Source of the DNA: Merluccius polli
Lineage: Eukaryota; Chordata; Actinopteri; Gadiformes; Merlucciidae
Direction: 5' to 3'
Length of the DNA: 64,000 nt
Assembly (NCBI GenBank): GCA_030340625.1
Contig: JAOPHQ010000626.1
Location: forward strand, 1-64,000
Shown here: one piece after another, positions 11,510 through 22,827 of the stretch
How the letters are laid out: each line of letters opens with the position of its first letter
Numbering within the stretch: the first letter of the stretch is position 1
Translations under genes and position numbers: made by a program
Notes under the pieces: model-generated
The model's input: only the letters and a program-made list of their open reading frames with translations
What the model was told of the DNA's origin: nothing
The model's database searches: none

Positions 11510-12310
11510 GGTATAAGAGGAAAGCTGTCATGACTTACTGTCATTATCTGCTATGCAGCTTTTCTTTCTGCGACTAGAGAAAAAGGGGAGGAGCAAATTG
11601 TAAGAATGGCACCGTGCAAATGCCTACCAGGTCTACTGCCAAACCAGGCCTGACACCATTAGCTGTGGTGACACATTAAGGTTCTGTTTGCTGTGTAATT
11701 TGTTTGGTCTGTCAATGTGATGGATGTCTTGTTTCCCGGCACTTCCTCGCACGTTAGGAGAACGGGGGGCTTGGGGACATTGCTAAACGCACTTCAGAAT
11801 GGAAGGCAGTAGGCATTCGTTTTCTTCAATCAGGTGGTGGTTTTGTCGTTGTTGTTGTTGTTGTATTAATGGGAGTTGAGTTACATCGTCTGGAGGCACG
11901 TGAGGAAACACATAATTAAAGGTGAGAAGGTAATATGTTAGGAATCATAGGCAGGTCTGGGTGCTTGAATCCATGGGGAAGGGGAGGGGGCCGGGGGTCA
12001 TATTCCAGGGACTTCATGACAGCCAGTTTCATTTGTCATTCATAGCTCTGTGCTCCTGCCATAGCTGAACTTTAATGGAAATATCAACACACCAAGCCAT
12101 TTCTCCATGTAAAAGGTTATTCTCTTACTTAATGTATCTCAACATTAAAATGCATCCCTGCATCGACTCTGTCTTGTTATTATATGTAAATGTAACCAGG
12201 GTCGATAAACGGACCTCCCCAACAGCTCCTTTCATTGACTTCCTCCCACCATTTCCTTTTTAGATGACACTTTCTTCGGTAGACTTGCTGGCTCAGGCGT
12301 GTTCAGAAAA
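11510..12310. other. Single-copy non-coding DNA
   Basis: No gene recognised. It contains a short (GTT)n near 11848-11863 and a G-rich patch near 11975-11995. The right edge abuts the 3' end of the minus-strand LINE. Confidence 0.5.
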
Positions 12311-13070
12311 TATATTTATTTATATATTTATTTTGCTGGGACAGTGCACAATATAGTTCATATATTGTTCCAGAGTTAGCTACAAGCTAATTTACATCTG
12401 TAGTCCCCGGGCGGGAGTTGTACATAGCATGCACCACAAACATTTAAATAAAAAACATAAATACATTACATTACATCAATAAAAAAAATACAACTGACTA
12501 CAGTGTTAGAAAATACACTATTCCAGAATTAAAATACATGAACATTTTCAAATTAAACACATACAACTCTACAGCAGAACACATTTTACTGCCTAACAGT
12601 GGCTGCAGGTTTGGTTTTCCCTTAACCGTTTCTTTAAACACGATTTAATATGTTTAAGAGTAGTGCTCTCTAATATTCATTGGCAATGTGTTCCACTGCC
12701 CCGCATTTTGTAGACCGACATTTTATATAACAGTCCCACCTAATGGAGGCTCTTGTAGGTCTAGCGCCCTTATCACATATTTTACAAACTGCTAAAGTAA
12801 ACAAACATTAGACATAAAAAGGGAGATTATCAGGACATATTATTTTGATAATATTGCAGTGGTGGTAGTATTTAGATTGTTGTGTTACATTACATTCAAT
12901 GTTTGTTTGTATAAACTATGGATAGGTCGCATTGTTGTGATGTTAGCTTGAGACCATGTTGTTGCGCAGTAAGACAGATCAGATAGGATCATTGAATGCA
13001 TAAATAGTATAGCTGCATCTGTAATCATTTAATGTGATACATTTAAAATGAACCAGGTTTAGCTGTCCAA
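12311..13070 (-). mobile_element. LINE 3' region, minus strand
   Basis: This A/T-rich stretch resembles the 3' untranslated part of a fish LINE read on the minus strand. Landmarks on the plus strand are TTTATTTTGCTGGGACAGTG near its left edge and GCAGTGGTGGTAGTATTTAG near 12860. It continues from the reverse transcriptase part of the same element at 13.1-13.7 kb. The assignment rests on recall of dispersed fish repeats and on continuity. Confidence 0.6.
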
Positions 13071-13342
13071 CATATTTCTTTTGCTTGTTTTTTAAACTAA
13101 TCAGAGCAACTTTTTTTGTATTTTGTAGGAGAGTTTATTTGTCTCTTCTAAATGAGGGTAACATTCTGATCTGATAGCCCTTTAATACAATTGTAAGGTT
13201 TATTACAAATCTGGTCTAGCTTACCAGATGTAGGTTGTTGGTATAAGCCCGCCCAAACCATTTTTCCCCCTATGCAAGAATGATAGTGAGTAGAGCCAGA
13301 CCTTTCTCCAGCGCTGGCACAGTGCGAAAACCGAGTTTGGAG
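13069..13342 (-). repeat. Copy A of a duplicated ~250-bp segment
   Basis: This segment recurs at 14238-14480 in the same orientation with only small differences. Shared landmarks include CTGATCTGATAGCCCTTTAA, ACAAATCTGGTCTAGCTTAC and CTTTCTCCAGCGCTGGCACA. Here it ends at an (AAT)n microsatellite that joins it to broken reverse transcriptase sequence. Confidence 0.9.

Positions 13343-13387
<45 letters not shown>
13343..13387. repeat. (AAT)n microsatellite
   Basis: About 15 AAT units sit exactly at the junction between the duplicated 3' segment and the LINE reverse transcriptase remnant. The open frames of poly-isoleucine, poly-leucine and poly-tyrosine here are artefacts. Confidence 0.97.
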
Positions 13388-14230
13388 GTGCAGTTTCTGT
13401 TGAGTGATGTTTCCTGAAACCAAACTGCATTGAATGAAGATGATGGTGATCCAAGTTCAAGTGGGCTATTAGCTGGTTGGCTACAACTTTCTCTTTGCCA
13501 GTATGGGGAGAACACTGATTGGCCTGTAGTTGGCTACTTGGGAGGGATCCCCAGACTTCAGGATAGGTGTAATAACTGCTGGTTTCCAGCTTGCAGGGAA
13601 CACAGCCTCCTTAAGGGATCTGTTAATCAGATATATAATAGGGGAGCATAGGGTTGCAGAATTTATTTTTATCAGGCACGAGTCAATTGCAAATATATCC
13701 TAGGCCTTGGAGTTCCTGAGTGTAGATTTTTAATATGTCCTGATCAGAGACCCCAACTTGGATAATAATTGGATAAGAAGAGTCTGGTGGAGTAACAATT
13801 ATTTTCCTGTTTCCAAAAATAATTGCTTTGTCTTCTAGATAGTCTTTAAAAAAATGGTTAAAAGTTGTTGCAATCATTTTCTCATCCTGTAGGATTTGGT
13901 GCTTTATTCTCATTTTTGTAAAGGTTATTGATATGTTTCTACATATTTAAATTGGCTTGCTTTATGAGATCAATCAAGAAGTTGGCTTTAGCTTTTCAAA
14001 GTTCACTAATTTTGCGTAGGTCTTTAAAAATATGCATATCAGTAATGAGGCCTGATTGCAGGGCAATCTTCAGGCTATGATCCCTTTTGTTTATCAGATC
14101 ATAAAGCTGTTCTTTTAGCCAGGGGAGGTTTGCTTTTTTGCATTCATTACTTTATTTTCTAACAAATGTGTCCCTTCTTGATAAGCACTAGGACATGTTT
14201 ACATGAAGCATCAAGGTCTGCATCAGAGCC
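13388..14230 (-). pseudogene. LINE reverse transcriptase N-terminal part, broken
   Basis: Translated on the minus strand this reads as the linker and start of the reverse transcriptase of a CR1/L2-like LINE. From high to low coordinates: PWLKEQLYDLINKRDHSLK and DLRKISEL (linker, about 14120-14000), then TTFNHFFKDYLED near 13870, AVFPASWKPAVITPILKSGD near 13590, NYRPISVLPILAK, and finally QFGFRKHHSTETA at about 13400-13440. These match the conserved fingers motifs of that family. At least one frameshift follows ILAK and a stop interrupts the linker. The sequence ends at the AAT microsatellite before the YxDD catalytic motif, so the enzyme is dead. Confidence 0.9.
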
Positions 14231-14237
14231 TATGTTG

Positions 14238-14480
14238 CTCTAATCAGAACAACTTTTTTCGGTATTTTGTAGGAGATAGTTTATTTGTCTCTTCTAAATG
14301 GTTTAAAATTCTGATCTGATAGCCCTTTAATACAATTGTAAGGTGTATTACAAATCTGGTCTAGCTTACCAGATGTTAGTATAAGCATAACCATTTTTTT
14401 CCCTTATGCAAGAATGATAGTGAGTAGAGCCAGACCTTTCTCCAGCGCTGGCACAGCACGAAAACCGAGTTTGGAGATAG
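14238..14480 (-). repeat. Copy B of a duplicated ~250-bp segment
   Basis: Second copy of the segment at 13069-13342, same orientation. It lies between the LINE endonuclease and linker sequences, where normal LINE coding sequence would be expected. Just to its right is GGTCTGGCAATGCGAGACTA, which resembles an edge of a dispersed fish DNA repeat. Either a second truncated element inserted here or a local duplication occurred. Confidence 0.88.
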
Positions 14481-14639
14481 GTCTGGCAATGCGAGACTAC
14501 AAAAAATCAGGTCAATTTGCATTTTTGTTTTACTTGTTTTTCTTGTTGGTCCCTTTGCCATCTGGTCATATTGTTCAGTCATTTCCTTGAGTTTCTTTCT
14601 GTTTATCTTGTTTTCTCAATTAACATTGAAATCACCTTA

Positions 14640-15060
14640 AACAATTACTTCCTTAACCAAACTGTTGAGTTCCTTTAACATATTCATAAAACATAATATC
14701 TGAAGATGGAGGGCAATAAATGCCAACAATAATTAAGGACATGAGAGGACAGTGTGACAGTACCAGCTAGACATTCAATGTCATTCTTAGGCGTATATTG
14801 AAAATGTAGTTGGCTACACTGAATATGGTTTTTAACATAGATTATTAATCCCCCACCTGTACCCACTGCTCGGTCTTTCCTAAATACACTGGATCCTTGC
14901 ATTACGCAGGCAGCCTGTGGGGATGTAGCTGTCAACTAAGTTTCCACATATAAAATCAAAATTTGAGTCAGTGAGAAGTTTCTGGTTTGTTTTAGCAGTA
15001 ATACTTCTCATGTTTAAATGTCCCCCTAGCAATCCTTTGGGCTTAGTCTGAGCATCCCAT
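14640..15060 (-). pseudogene. LINE AP-type endonuclease remnant
   Basis: On the minus strand the start reads KGLLGGHLNMRSI (about 15040-15000), matching the first motif of APE-type LINE endonucleases (LNxRSL), followed by KLLTDSNFDFICGNLVDSYI. The expected SETW with the catalytic Glu is replaced by GNLV. After a frameshift, SVFRKDRAVGTGGGLIIYVK and IECLAGTVTLS follow (about 14890-14740), the usual middle of the domain. It belongs to the same element as the reverse transcriptase at 13.4-14.2 kb. The frameshift and loss of the SETW motif indicate an inactive copy. Confidence 0.9.
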
Positions 15061-16554
15061 ATTATTTTTGAATGGTTGGAAGTAATGCAATGTCATGCTT
15101 CTTTCATTGGGTCTGTAGTTTTACCGTTTTAAGTGACATCAGTGTTTCTGAGCTCTTAGAACACGATGTAGTTGACCATTGGTCTTGTAGCTGTTGTCCA
15201 CCTCTTCCGCGGATTACATCCGTGGTCACGACGCCGTCCTCGGGTGTTTTTAATATATTAAAAACAACCATCATCTGGCCACTCAACTCCCTGTCGCTGG
15301 TGTTTAAGAGCCTTCAGCTGAGCCCAACATCCACAAGCAGTCAGCTGGGAGGGGATGGGGGTCATCACGGTGAGGCTGTCGACTCAGGTTAATGAACTAC
15401 CCTAATGTACAAGGTCTCCTGGAAGCCAGCTGACACTGGAAAGGTGTATCGGTTGCCGTGACACTGTTTAGCGCTGTCAGCTCCAGTTTGACTGGGTGCA
15501 AATGCAGAGAACACAAGCTGACTCACTCTAAGAAAACTTCCACGAGGAAAACACAGCATGTTGAAGTGCTTCCTTCTGTAATACTCCCCCCCCACCCCCC
15601 ACCCCCTCTCCCCATCCCTGGTGAGTTTCTTGTTACAACAAAGACACAGACCTTGAAATTCCTGAAAACGTGGGTAGAGGAGACGGTAACAGACATTCAC
15701 ATTTCAACGTTTTCCTCTTCCTTCCTTTCTTTTTTTCTTTCTCTCTGCGTGTGCGAAAGATAATGTGTTATGGCTGGATCTTTTCACCACTCTAATCCAT
15801 GGAGCTGGGGATAAAATCTTATTTGGGGATCAGAACCATTGCATCACTGCCATGATAGCAGCATGCAACTCTGCAAGCTCCTCTTTAAGAGCATTAGAGC
15901 CCAGGAATGAATCAGTCAGCAAAGTAACACCTCTGGGCTGGGAGAGATATACAAGTATTTTCAATTAAATGAAAACCAGCAGCAATGCCAAAATGGCTAG
16001 TCTTAATCTGTCTCTTCGTCTTTTACAATATCCTCTATTAAGCCATGAAATTGTTCGGGAGTTTAACGTGGAGAGGCTCGACGCAATGGCAAATCCAGAT
16101 GTTTTTCTGTTTTTGGGGGGCTGGAGGCCTTGGATTATTCAAATATGAATTCCTGGCGAATGAGCTGTTCTTTTGTATGCGTTTGGGTCCTTTTTAGAAT
16201 ATGAAGCTCGGCTGGTCTCTGTAGAATATGCAAATGAGAAAGAAGAATGGTTGTCTGGTTTTCCCAAAGATGCTCTTATCCCTGCGCTTCAAACCTGAAT
16301 CAAGACAGAGAATTTATTTGTTTATTGTGATACAAAGTACTGTTTGGACAAACTGCAACTGCACAATCGTCCACATATGCCATCTAAAGGGAATAATTGG
16401 ATGTTTTGATATCTCAAATTGTTCATGTTACTTCAATACTTCTCTTAGTTCACTGGACGGCAACACATTGTCTACAAATTAACACATCTTTTATCCAAAA
16501 TGATGATCTTATTGTAGAGTCTGGTCTGAAACCTGGATTGCAACTGCTTACATG

Positions 16555-16556
<2 letters not shown>
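15061..16556. other. Non-coding DNA upstream of the LINE remnant
   Basis: The first 300 bases could still be 5' LINE sequence on the minus strand, but I recognise no motif. The remainder has a C-rich patch at 15587-15613, a CT-rich patch near 15715-15745, and otherwise unremarkable sequence. Open frames of 60-106 codons have no known features. Confidence 0.45.

Positions 16557-16631
<75 letters not shown>
16557..16631. repeat. (TG)n then (TA)n microsatellite
   Basis: About 16 TG units pass into roughly 20 TA units with one interruption. Such compound tracts are unstable. Confidence 0.96.
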
Positions 16632-16637
<6 letters not shown>

Positions 16638-16733
16638 TAATCTAGGTTAATCTAGATTAAAGTGGCTCATTTGAATGCTGTCGAAGCGTTCATAATATGT
16701 GTGTGCTACCTAAGTAATGACTAAGAATAAGTC

Positions 16734-16952
16734 TGCGCGATTGTGGAGCGGGGGGGGGGGCGACCGGAGGGGGACAGTTGCGTGATTGTTGAGGGGGGGG
16801 GGGGGGCGACCGGAGGGGGAGAGTTGTGCGATTGTTGACGGGGGGGAGCGACCGGAGGGGGACATTTGCGCGATTGTTGACGGGGGGGGGGGGGGGGGGG
16901 GGGCGACCGGAGGGCGAGAGGTGCGCGATTGTTGACGGGGGGGGGGGCGACG
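16734..16952. repeat. Poly-G minisatellite, five 40-54 bp units
   Basis: Five imperfect units each carry GCGATTGTTGA (or a close variant), a run of 7-23 G, and CGACCGGAGGG. They form the inner part of a hAT-like fragment whose end lies at about 17113. The proline-rich reading frames on the minus strand come from the repeat. Every unit has a G run long enough for quadruplex formation. Confidence 0.9.
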
Positions 16953-17113
16953 CAGCCGTTCCACAGCGCAGCTGTTCCACGGCGCTTACCTACCTTGGTG
17001 GAAATCCGGTATAGACCCAGCTCCCAACCCAACTTTGACAATAGATTAACGGCGATAATTTTTTTATCGCCGATAAGAGTCTCGCGTTATCGCAGCGCGA
17101 CGGCCCATCACTA
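16953..17113 (-). mobile_element. hAT-like transposon end
   Basis: Read on the minus strand the terminus is TTAGTGATGGGCCGTCGCGC, followed by CGATAACGCGAG, a palindromic module CGGCGATAA-T5-TTATCGCCG (17050-17072), and AAAGTTGGGTTGGGAGCTGG. This agrees with an abundant fish hAT family as I remember it. The same palindromic module occurs at 63750-63780. The opposite terminus is not found, so this is a partial element abutting TA repeats. Confidence 0.72.
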
Positions 17114-20100
17114 ATATATATATATATATGTATATGTAGGACTGCTCTGTTGCTTTGGAGTCAATTCTAGATTAACTTGCATAGCAAATGAGTGTCTCCA
17201 CAGAGCCATGAAAAGCTTGTAGTGTTGCTACTACTAATGGCGCACCTGGAGAGGCGTTAGCAGCAAAGGAGTCAAGTACCTAAAACTGTGAACCTTTTGA
17301 TAAGCAGGTTCAGAAGGACTCTTGTCCAAACAGACATAGACTCTGATTGTTCTCTCATTGTCTCTCTAATGCTGCTATTAATATCTTCCAAAGTCGTCAA
17401 GTAGCTCTACTACACTAACGTCCTGGCCTTGTTTCCATAATATCATCAAAGGGAGTTCACTCTTTAGTTAATTTAAGTTAATATATATTGACTCTGACTG
17501 ACCTTTTTGCAATGTGTCTGTAATGAGGCACAATGCAATTAGTGCATTGAACTGAGAAAAAAAAGATAATATTACTATACACAACCTATAGATTTAAGTT
17601 CAATGTCACTATGATACTGCAGGCAGTATTATAATTATTATATTGTAACCTATCAGCTGAGAGGATAGGTTTAGACTTCAAGCACCGAATGAGCTGATGC
17701 TAACAATTTAGCATGGCATTGTGGAATACAACTTTTGTGAAACTGTGTGATCATTTTTCAACACATTATAGCTTGAAATTAAATAATATGTGGCTGAATT
17801 AGCTACATTTAATTTAAACCCCAACGACTGTGAGAGAACAACCAACAACAAGCATATTTATGATATACCTTAATATTTAATTGACTTCCGCAGACATAAA
17901 ATAAGTAGGCATTAGCTTACAAACAACCTCTGACTTTTTATTTTGCTGTTGCATAAACACTTCTCAGGGCTTCCAGTATCCCAACAAATTAATAATTAAC
18001 ACTTTGTATTGCAGACTTTATTTATAAAGGCTTGCATAAATGATGTATAAATATCAAGAAGAACCAGTAGCCAAAGCGCAATATTTCAAATTGTACTGGA
18101 CCATTTCTCTATCTCAATGTGAGTTTTTGAAATTCTTGCATTAAAAAAACCTAGAGTGCTAAATTTGGAGAGCTTCAGAGTCAGCCCAAACCCGTTGCCA
18201 TTAACTCAACACTGGCGGCCAGAGTGAAGAAGGTGTGTAGTGCTAAATAGGTCACTGTGATCCTATGTGAATATTTTATTAGAAGTGTTGGAACGGCTTA
18301 CTTCAGTAAGGCTCTAGAGACTTGCATTTTTTGCTGTTTGTTCTGGTAATCATCAACCTCAGGTACTACAGTTAATTCTCCCCTAATATAAACCTTTGTG
18401 ACTATTCTTGTATCGTACAATGATTTAATGTGAACATGCCTAAGAAATAAATGACAAACGAGTTCTATATACAGTGTAATAGTATTCAGAGAGGACCTAG
18501 TAGTTCCATTTCCGCCACACAAAGCAGTGTGTATATTAAGCGTATATCAGACATATGCTGTGTATATACATGTTTCAATGTAGATTTGATTTCTTTCTAT
18601 TTCTTTCTATTATTATCTCTGCAGGACTTTGTGTTATATTACATCTTCTGCTATAGGGCTTGTACATCACAACGTCACATCGCAATGGCCTCCTCCAATT
18701 TGGAAGCATAGGAATGTCAGTTATTGTGTTGGTAGTCATGTTTTTTGGTCATTGTTTAGTAATTAATTGTGAAATGATTTGTCATTATGTAGGAGACATT
18801 GCTGTGTTTGAAACTGCCACAGCGTTTCTCATGCGAGACATGGCAAAACAAAGTTTTCATCAGCCTAGGTGACGTTGATTTAGGATTTTACAGTACTACA
18901 ACACGGAGGAGTATCGCCAACAAAAAAATCCCATGATGCATTCTGATGTACAGGCCCCATACATTGTGTTACATTTCTGTCACGTCTTTCTCCAGCCATC
19001 ATCATGTTTAGCTGTTTATTGTAAATGTCCAGCCCCAGCCCATAAACATAGAGCAGCAGATTATCAACATAGTCGCGGCTCCTCAGCATAGGGCTAGAAC
19101 ATCGCAGCACATTAAAAGCCAGTGACGCTGAGTGATGTAATGCCACCACCACGACCACCACCTCCTGCTCCTCCTCGTCCTCCTCGTCCTCCTCCTCCTA
19201 TTCATGATGGTGGTGGGTGTGCAGGTGTGTGGGTGAGTGTGCGTGCATGGGGCAAGAGGCCAGTTCTTTTTACAGCACAAGGAAATAAAAGTCATTCAGC
19301 GGAAGGAGTGCTGCATGCCAGAATACTTGACAGTAAATAATTCACAGAGCAGCCAGCCGCAAATGTTTAAGTGAAAAGGGAGGCAATGCTGAAAATGTCT
19401 TTGCATTGTTCAGCCGTCATATGGAGACGACAAAAGATGGCTGCAGCATTCTTTATATTGTGAATCGTGAAAAAGGATGAGGTTGACATACTGCCCTGTG
19501 TCCACTCCAATGCAATTCCAGCGCACCCCACCCACATCCACTCTACCCCGCATCCACTCCATGCCCAGTCCACACACACACTCTATCCCACAACGTCCTC
19601 TCCACCCGGCATCCACACCTCATTCACATCCACGCCCATCCACCCCATGTCCACACCGATGCACATCCATTTCACCCAAAAGCCTACCCCATCTCACACC
19701 CAATGCCCTGCCACCCCACCTCACCCTACGTCCGTCCCCGCTCCATCCCTGCTAAACCCTGACATAGCAGACGAGAGGCATACGGGGTGTTTTCATCCTC
19801 AACCCGGTACCACAGGGATGTCTTCTTGTCTTTGTTATCTTACACCCCAGATCAAACTCTCGATTCCACTCGCAGTCTTCCCTTTTTTATTCTCTGTCTA
19901 TTCTGAGAACTCCCTGCTCCTTTCTGTCGCCCGGCCTGTAGCAACACACCTCCCTTAGATTACAGTCCTTTATCTTCCCATACACCCAACCTAACTCCTT
20001 TATCTCTCACCATTCCCCACCGCAGACAATCAGCTCTGTTGGGGAATGGCGAGAGAGCAGGCTGGCTAGCTTTATCATAATCAGCAACAGACATTAAAAA

Positions 20101-20426
20101 GTTAGGCGGAATTAGTTTTTTTTCCGTTCGTTCTTTCTAATCTCTTCTGTGACTAGGGTCATTAGGGTTAAAGCTGTGGTCGTCTGTAAAGAATGGATTA
20201 GACGTTCAAGGGTTTTTTTTCTCGTCGTGGTAGCATGGTCCGACTTGAGTAGGTCGTGTTCAAGGACAGTCACGACCTTAGTGGAACGCGCGTGAAAGCA
20301 AATTTAGATTAGCGTTAAACGAATCTTGAATGGGGGTGCTTGTTGTGGTGGTAGACATTTTGTGTGGATGCTTTATTACTGCTATGTCTATAGGAGCTGC
20401 TTTTAAGTAGTGGAACTATGAGGGTT
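17114..20426. other. Single-copy non-coding DNA with a C-rich patch
   Basis: After a short (TA)n at 17114-17132 there are about 3.3 kb of AT-rich sequence without a recognised gene. At 19137-19200 is a CCT/CCA-rich stretch. At 19380-19490 is a repeat-free block (GTCTTTGCATTGTTCAGCCG and neighbours) that resembles a conserved non-coding element. At 19500-19745 is a degenerate C-rich repeat based on CATCCAC/CACTCCA. The 163-codon frame 19467-19958 is produced by that repeat. Confidence 0.5.
19500..19745. repeat. Degenerate CATCCAC-type C-rich repeat
   Basis: The plus strand is built from variants of CATCCACTC, CACCCCA and CCATGCC with almost no G. No fixed period is visible, so it is cryptic simple sequence. 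It gives open frames on both strands. Confidence 0.7.
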
Positions 20427-20567
20427 TGTTTAGCTCAACTAGAAGAGCATGGCATTAACACTACCAGGGTTAGGGGTTTAATTCCCACTGGAGCCATCCA
20501 TGCTATGAATGTATGCACTTATGGTATTGAAAAACACTTTGGATAAAAGGCATATGTCTAAAATGTC
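20427..20567 (+). mobile_element. SINE with tRNA-like head, second family
   Basis: The head TTAGCTCAACTAGAAGAGCA is an A-box-like tRNA 5' half. GGTTAGGGGTTTAATTCCCA supplies the B-box region. The 3' part has CACTTTGGATAAAAGGCATA and GTCTAAAATG, the common fish SINE tail. The body differs from the other SINEs here (ATGAATGTATGCACTTATGG), so this is a separate family. Confidence 0.8.
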
Positions 20568-20570
20568 ATA

Positions 20571-21911
20571 TATTCATCGCTTTATCCATGATGCAGTCAT
20601 GAAAAAAATCTGTATATATGCAAAATGATGAGACAAGTGATATAGTGCATATATTTGGCTAAATAATGCATGTTGGTTTGGTTGAGGATAGGAGCATTTT
20701 GGCAGCTGTGTGCCGTGTGGGGTAGTTGCTTTTGAAAAAAAAAAAAAAGTGCACATGTTTGGAATTGTTTTGTCTCGGCAAAACTCCAGCTATGAAATAT
20801 ACAATACATGTTGTTTAGGAAGCAGCTTGGCAAACCAACGCACCAGGATAGTAATTAGCCTAATAAGCTATGCATGTTGCCTTTGTAATGCTAGGCATGG
20901 ATCGGTCTATATTTGCGCATTTGGAAATGGTACAAATCTGTTTGCTTTGAAATTCCTCTGTAAGTAGGTCTTGGAAATCATCCGCCATTAATTTATCTGA
21001 GATTGTGAAACGTATGTTTGATGGTGTTGATTTACTTCTTTGTGTAACCCTGAAGCTGTGTGATACCAATTATTTAAATTCAAAAAGAACCATTGGAAAA
21101 GTTTTCCATAAGCTCTAGAGCTTTAAAAGTGAGGGAAAAGGTCATTCCAGCCAACGCCCATGGTCTGCTTAAATGGTATGCTTAAAACGTCCACAGAGGT
21201 CATCGCGGCAGAATTTAAATATCCCAGTGGCTGTTGCGTGTGAGACGATGGATTTGAAACATGACATCGGAGGGCAAGGAGGCCATGCACAATGCCAATT
21301 CCCTCATCAGACTTCTGAGTGAAACCATAAGACAGTGACAGAGTCGCCATGACCTTGAACTTGACCTTGACACGACGAGAGCGAGCCATTTCAATCTCCC
21401 GCACTTCCCGGGTGGAGATGACCTCACCGCCGCTGTTTTTCCCAGCTCACTCCTTTGTCATTAGCCAAGACAGAGCCTTATTACATCTCCTCCACTCATC
21501 CGCTGTAACTCAATTCCCCGTAACCCCTCACATTTAATCTCTCATTTGGCCTAATTTCCCATGAGCTGCATGTATTAATCAAGCCCAAGGCCTGATTGAC
21601 AGCAGTTATCATTGGTGGATATCAGTTCAGCTCTGCGTATCAGGGCGTCCTCTCTCTCCCTCCTAGCTGACTGGAAGACTAACTGAGCTCACGCTATCTC
21701 TCACGCCCCGCAGCCAGTGCCCGCCATGAGGAGGAGGGGGCTGCCACATCTGTGCCTGACTCTTATCTCTTCCATTTCTCAACATCCCACAATCACAGAG
21801 CCCGTAGCACTTCCTGGCTAATTGCTGGAGGATAATAAATAGTGAAAATCCTCTGACTCGTCCCCCTCCCACCTCCTCTATACCATCCAGTCCCATGCTC
21901 CAGCCTAAGCT
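20571..21911. other. Single-copy non-coding DNA
   Basis: No gene recognised. It has a 14-base A run at 20735-20748. The part 21310-21620 is free of repeats and contains two tandem nuclear-receptor type sites (21350-21370) and ATTAATC/TAATTTCC strings, so it may be regulatory. Several 60-93 codon frames on both strands overlap each other and lack motifs. Confidence 0.5.
21350..21370 (-). promoter_or_regulatory. Tandem TCAAGGTCA-type sites
   Basis: TGACCTTGA occurs twice with a 3-base spacer (21350-21358 and 21362-21370). Its complement TCAAGGTCA is the extended half-site bound by orphan nuclear receptors of the ERR and SF-1/LRH-1 type. Two perfect copies 12 bp apart are unlikely by chance locally, but occupancy cannot be judged. 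Confidence 0.4.
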
Positions 21912-22590
21912 GTTAGTTACAGTAGAGGCAGCAGGTAGCTCATAACCATAGAGTTACAGTAGAGGTAGCATGTAGCTAATTAGCTTATTAGCATAGAGTT
22001 ACAGTAGAGGCAGCAGGTAGATCATAACCATAGTGTAACAATAGAGGCAGCAGATGGCTCATAAGCATAGAGTAATAGTAGAGGCAGCAGGTAGCTCATA
22101 AGCATAGAGTAATAGTAGAGGCAGCAGGTAGCTCATAACCATAGAGTAACAGTAGAGGCAGCAGGTAGTTCATAACCATAGAATAATAGTAGAGGCAGCA
22201 GGTAGCTCATAACCATAGTTACAGTAGAGGTAGCATGTAGCTAATTAGCTTATTAGCATAGAGTTACAGTAGAGGCAGCAGGTAGCTCATAACCATAGAG
22301 TAACAATAGAGGCAGCAGGTAGCTCATAACCATAGCGTAACAATAGAGGCAGCAGGTAGCTCATAACCATAGAGTAACAGTAGAGGCAGCAGGTAGCTCA
22401 TAACCGTAGAGTGACAGTAGAGGCAGCAGGTAGCTCATAACCATAGAGTGACAGTAGAGGCAGCAGGTAGCTCATAACCATAGAGTGACAGTAGAGGCAG
22501 CAGGTAGCTCATAACCATAGAGTAACAGTAGAGGCAGCAGGTAGCTCATAACCATAGAGTAACAGTAGAGGCAGCAGGTAGCTCATAAGC
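21912..22590. repeat. 37-bp minisatellite, 18 copies
   Basis: Eighteen head-to-tail units of about 37 bp centre on GTAGAGGCAGCAGGTAGCTC and ATAACCATAGAGT. Units differ by single bases (TAACAG, TGACAG, TAATAG, TAACAATAG). Two units (about 21961-21993 and 22228-22261) share a divergent form with GTAGCATGTAGCTAATTAGC, so a multi-unit block appears to have been duplicated. The last six units are nearly identical. Confidence 0.96.
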
Positions 22591-22796
22591 TTCGTCACTG
22601 CTTCCAACACTCTTGATCCCTTGACTGTGGGCACATCCAGCTGCTTGTGCTGTAAAGTGACCCACTTTAGTAGAGGCTGCACCTGAATCTGCAGAACACA
22701 CCAGGCAGCGCGGGAATAATCCCAGTGTTAATTAAGGTAGCATGCCACACGCCATAACCCCCACCTAGGCAGAGTTACAGATTCACACTTGATGAG

Positions 22797-22827
<31 letters not shown>

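Noticed and set aside
16690..17041. Proline-rich minus-strand frames of 84-106 codons
   Set aside because: They translate the poly-G minisatellite inside the hAT fragment.
19467..19958. 163-codon His/Pro/Ser/Thr-rich frame
   Set aside because: Derived from the CATCCAC-type cryptic repeat; no known protein resemblance.
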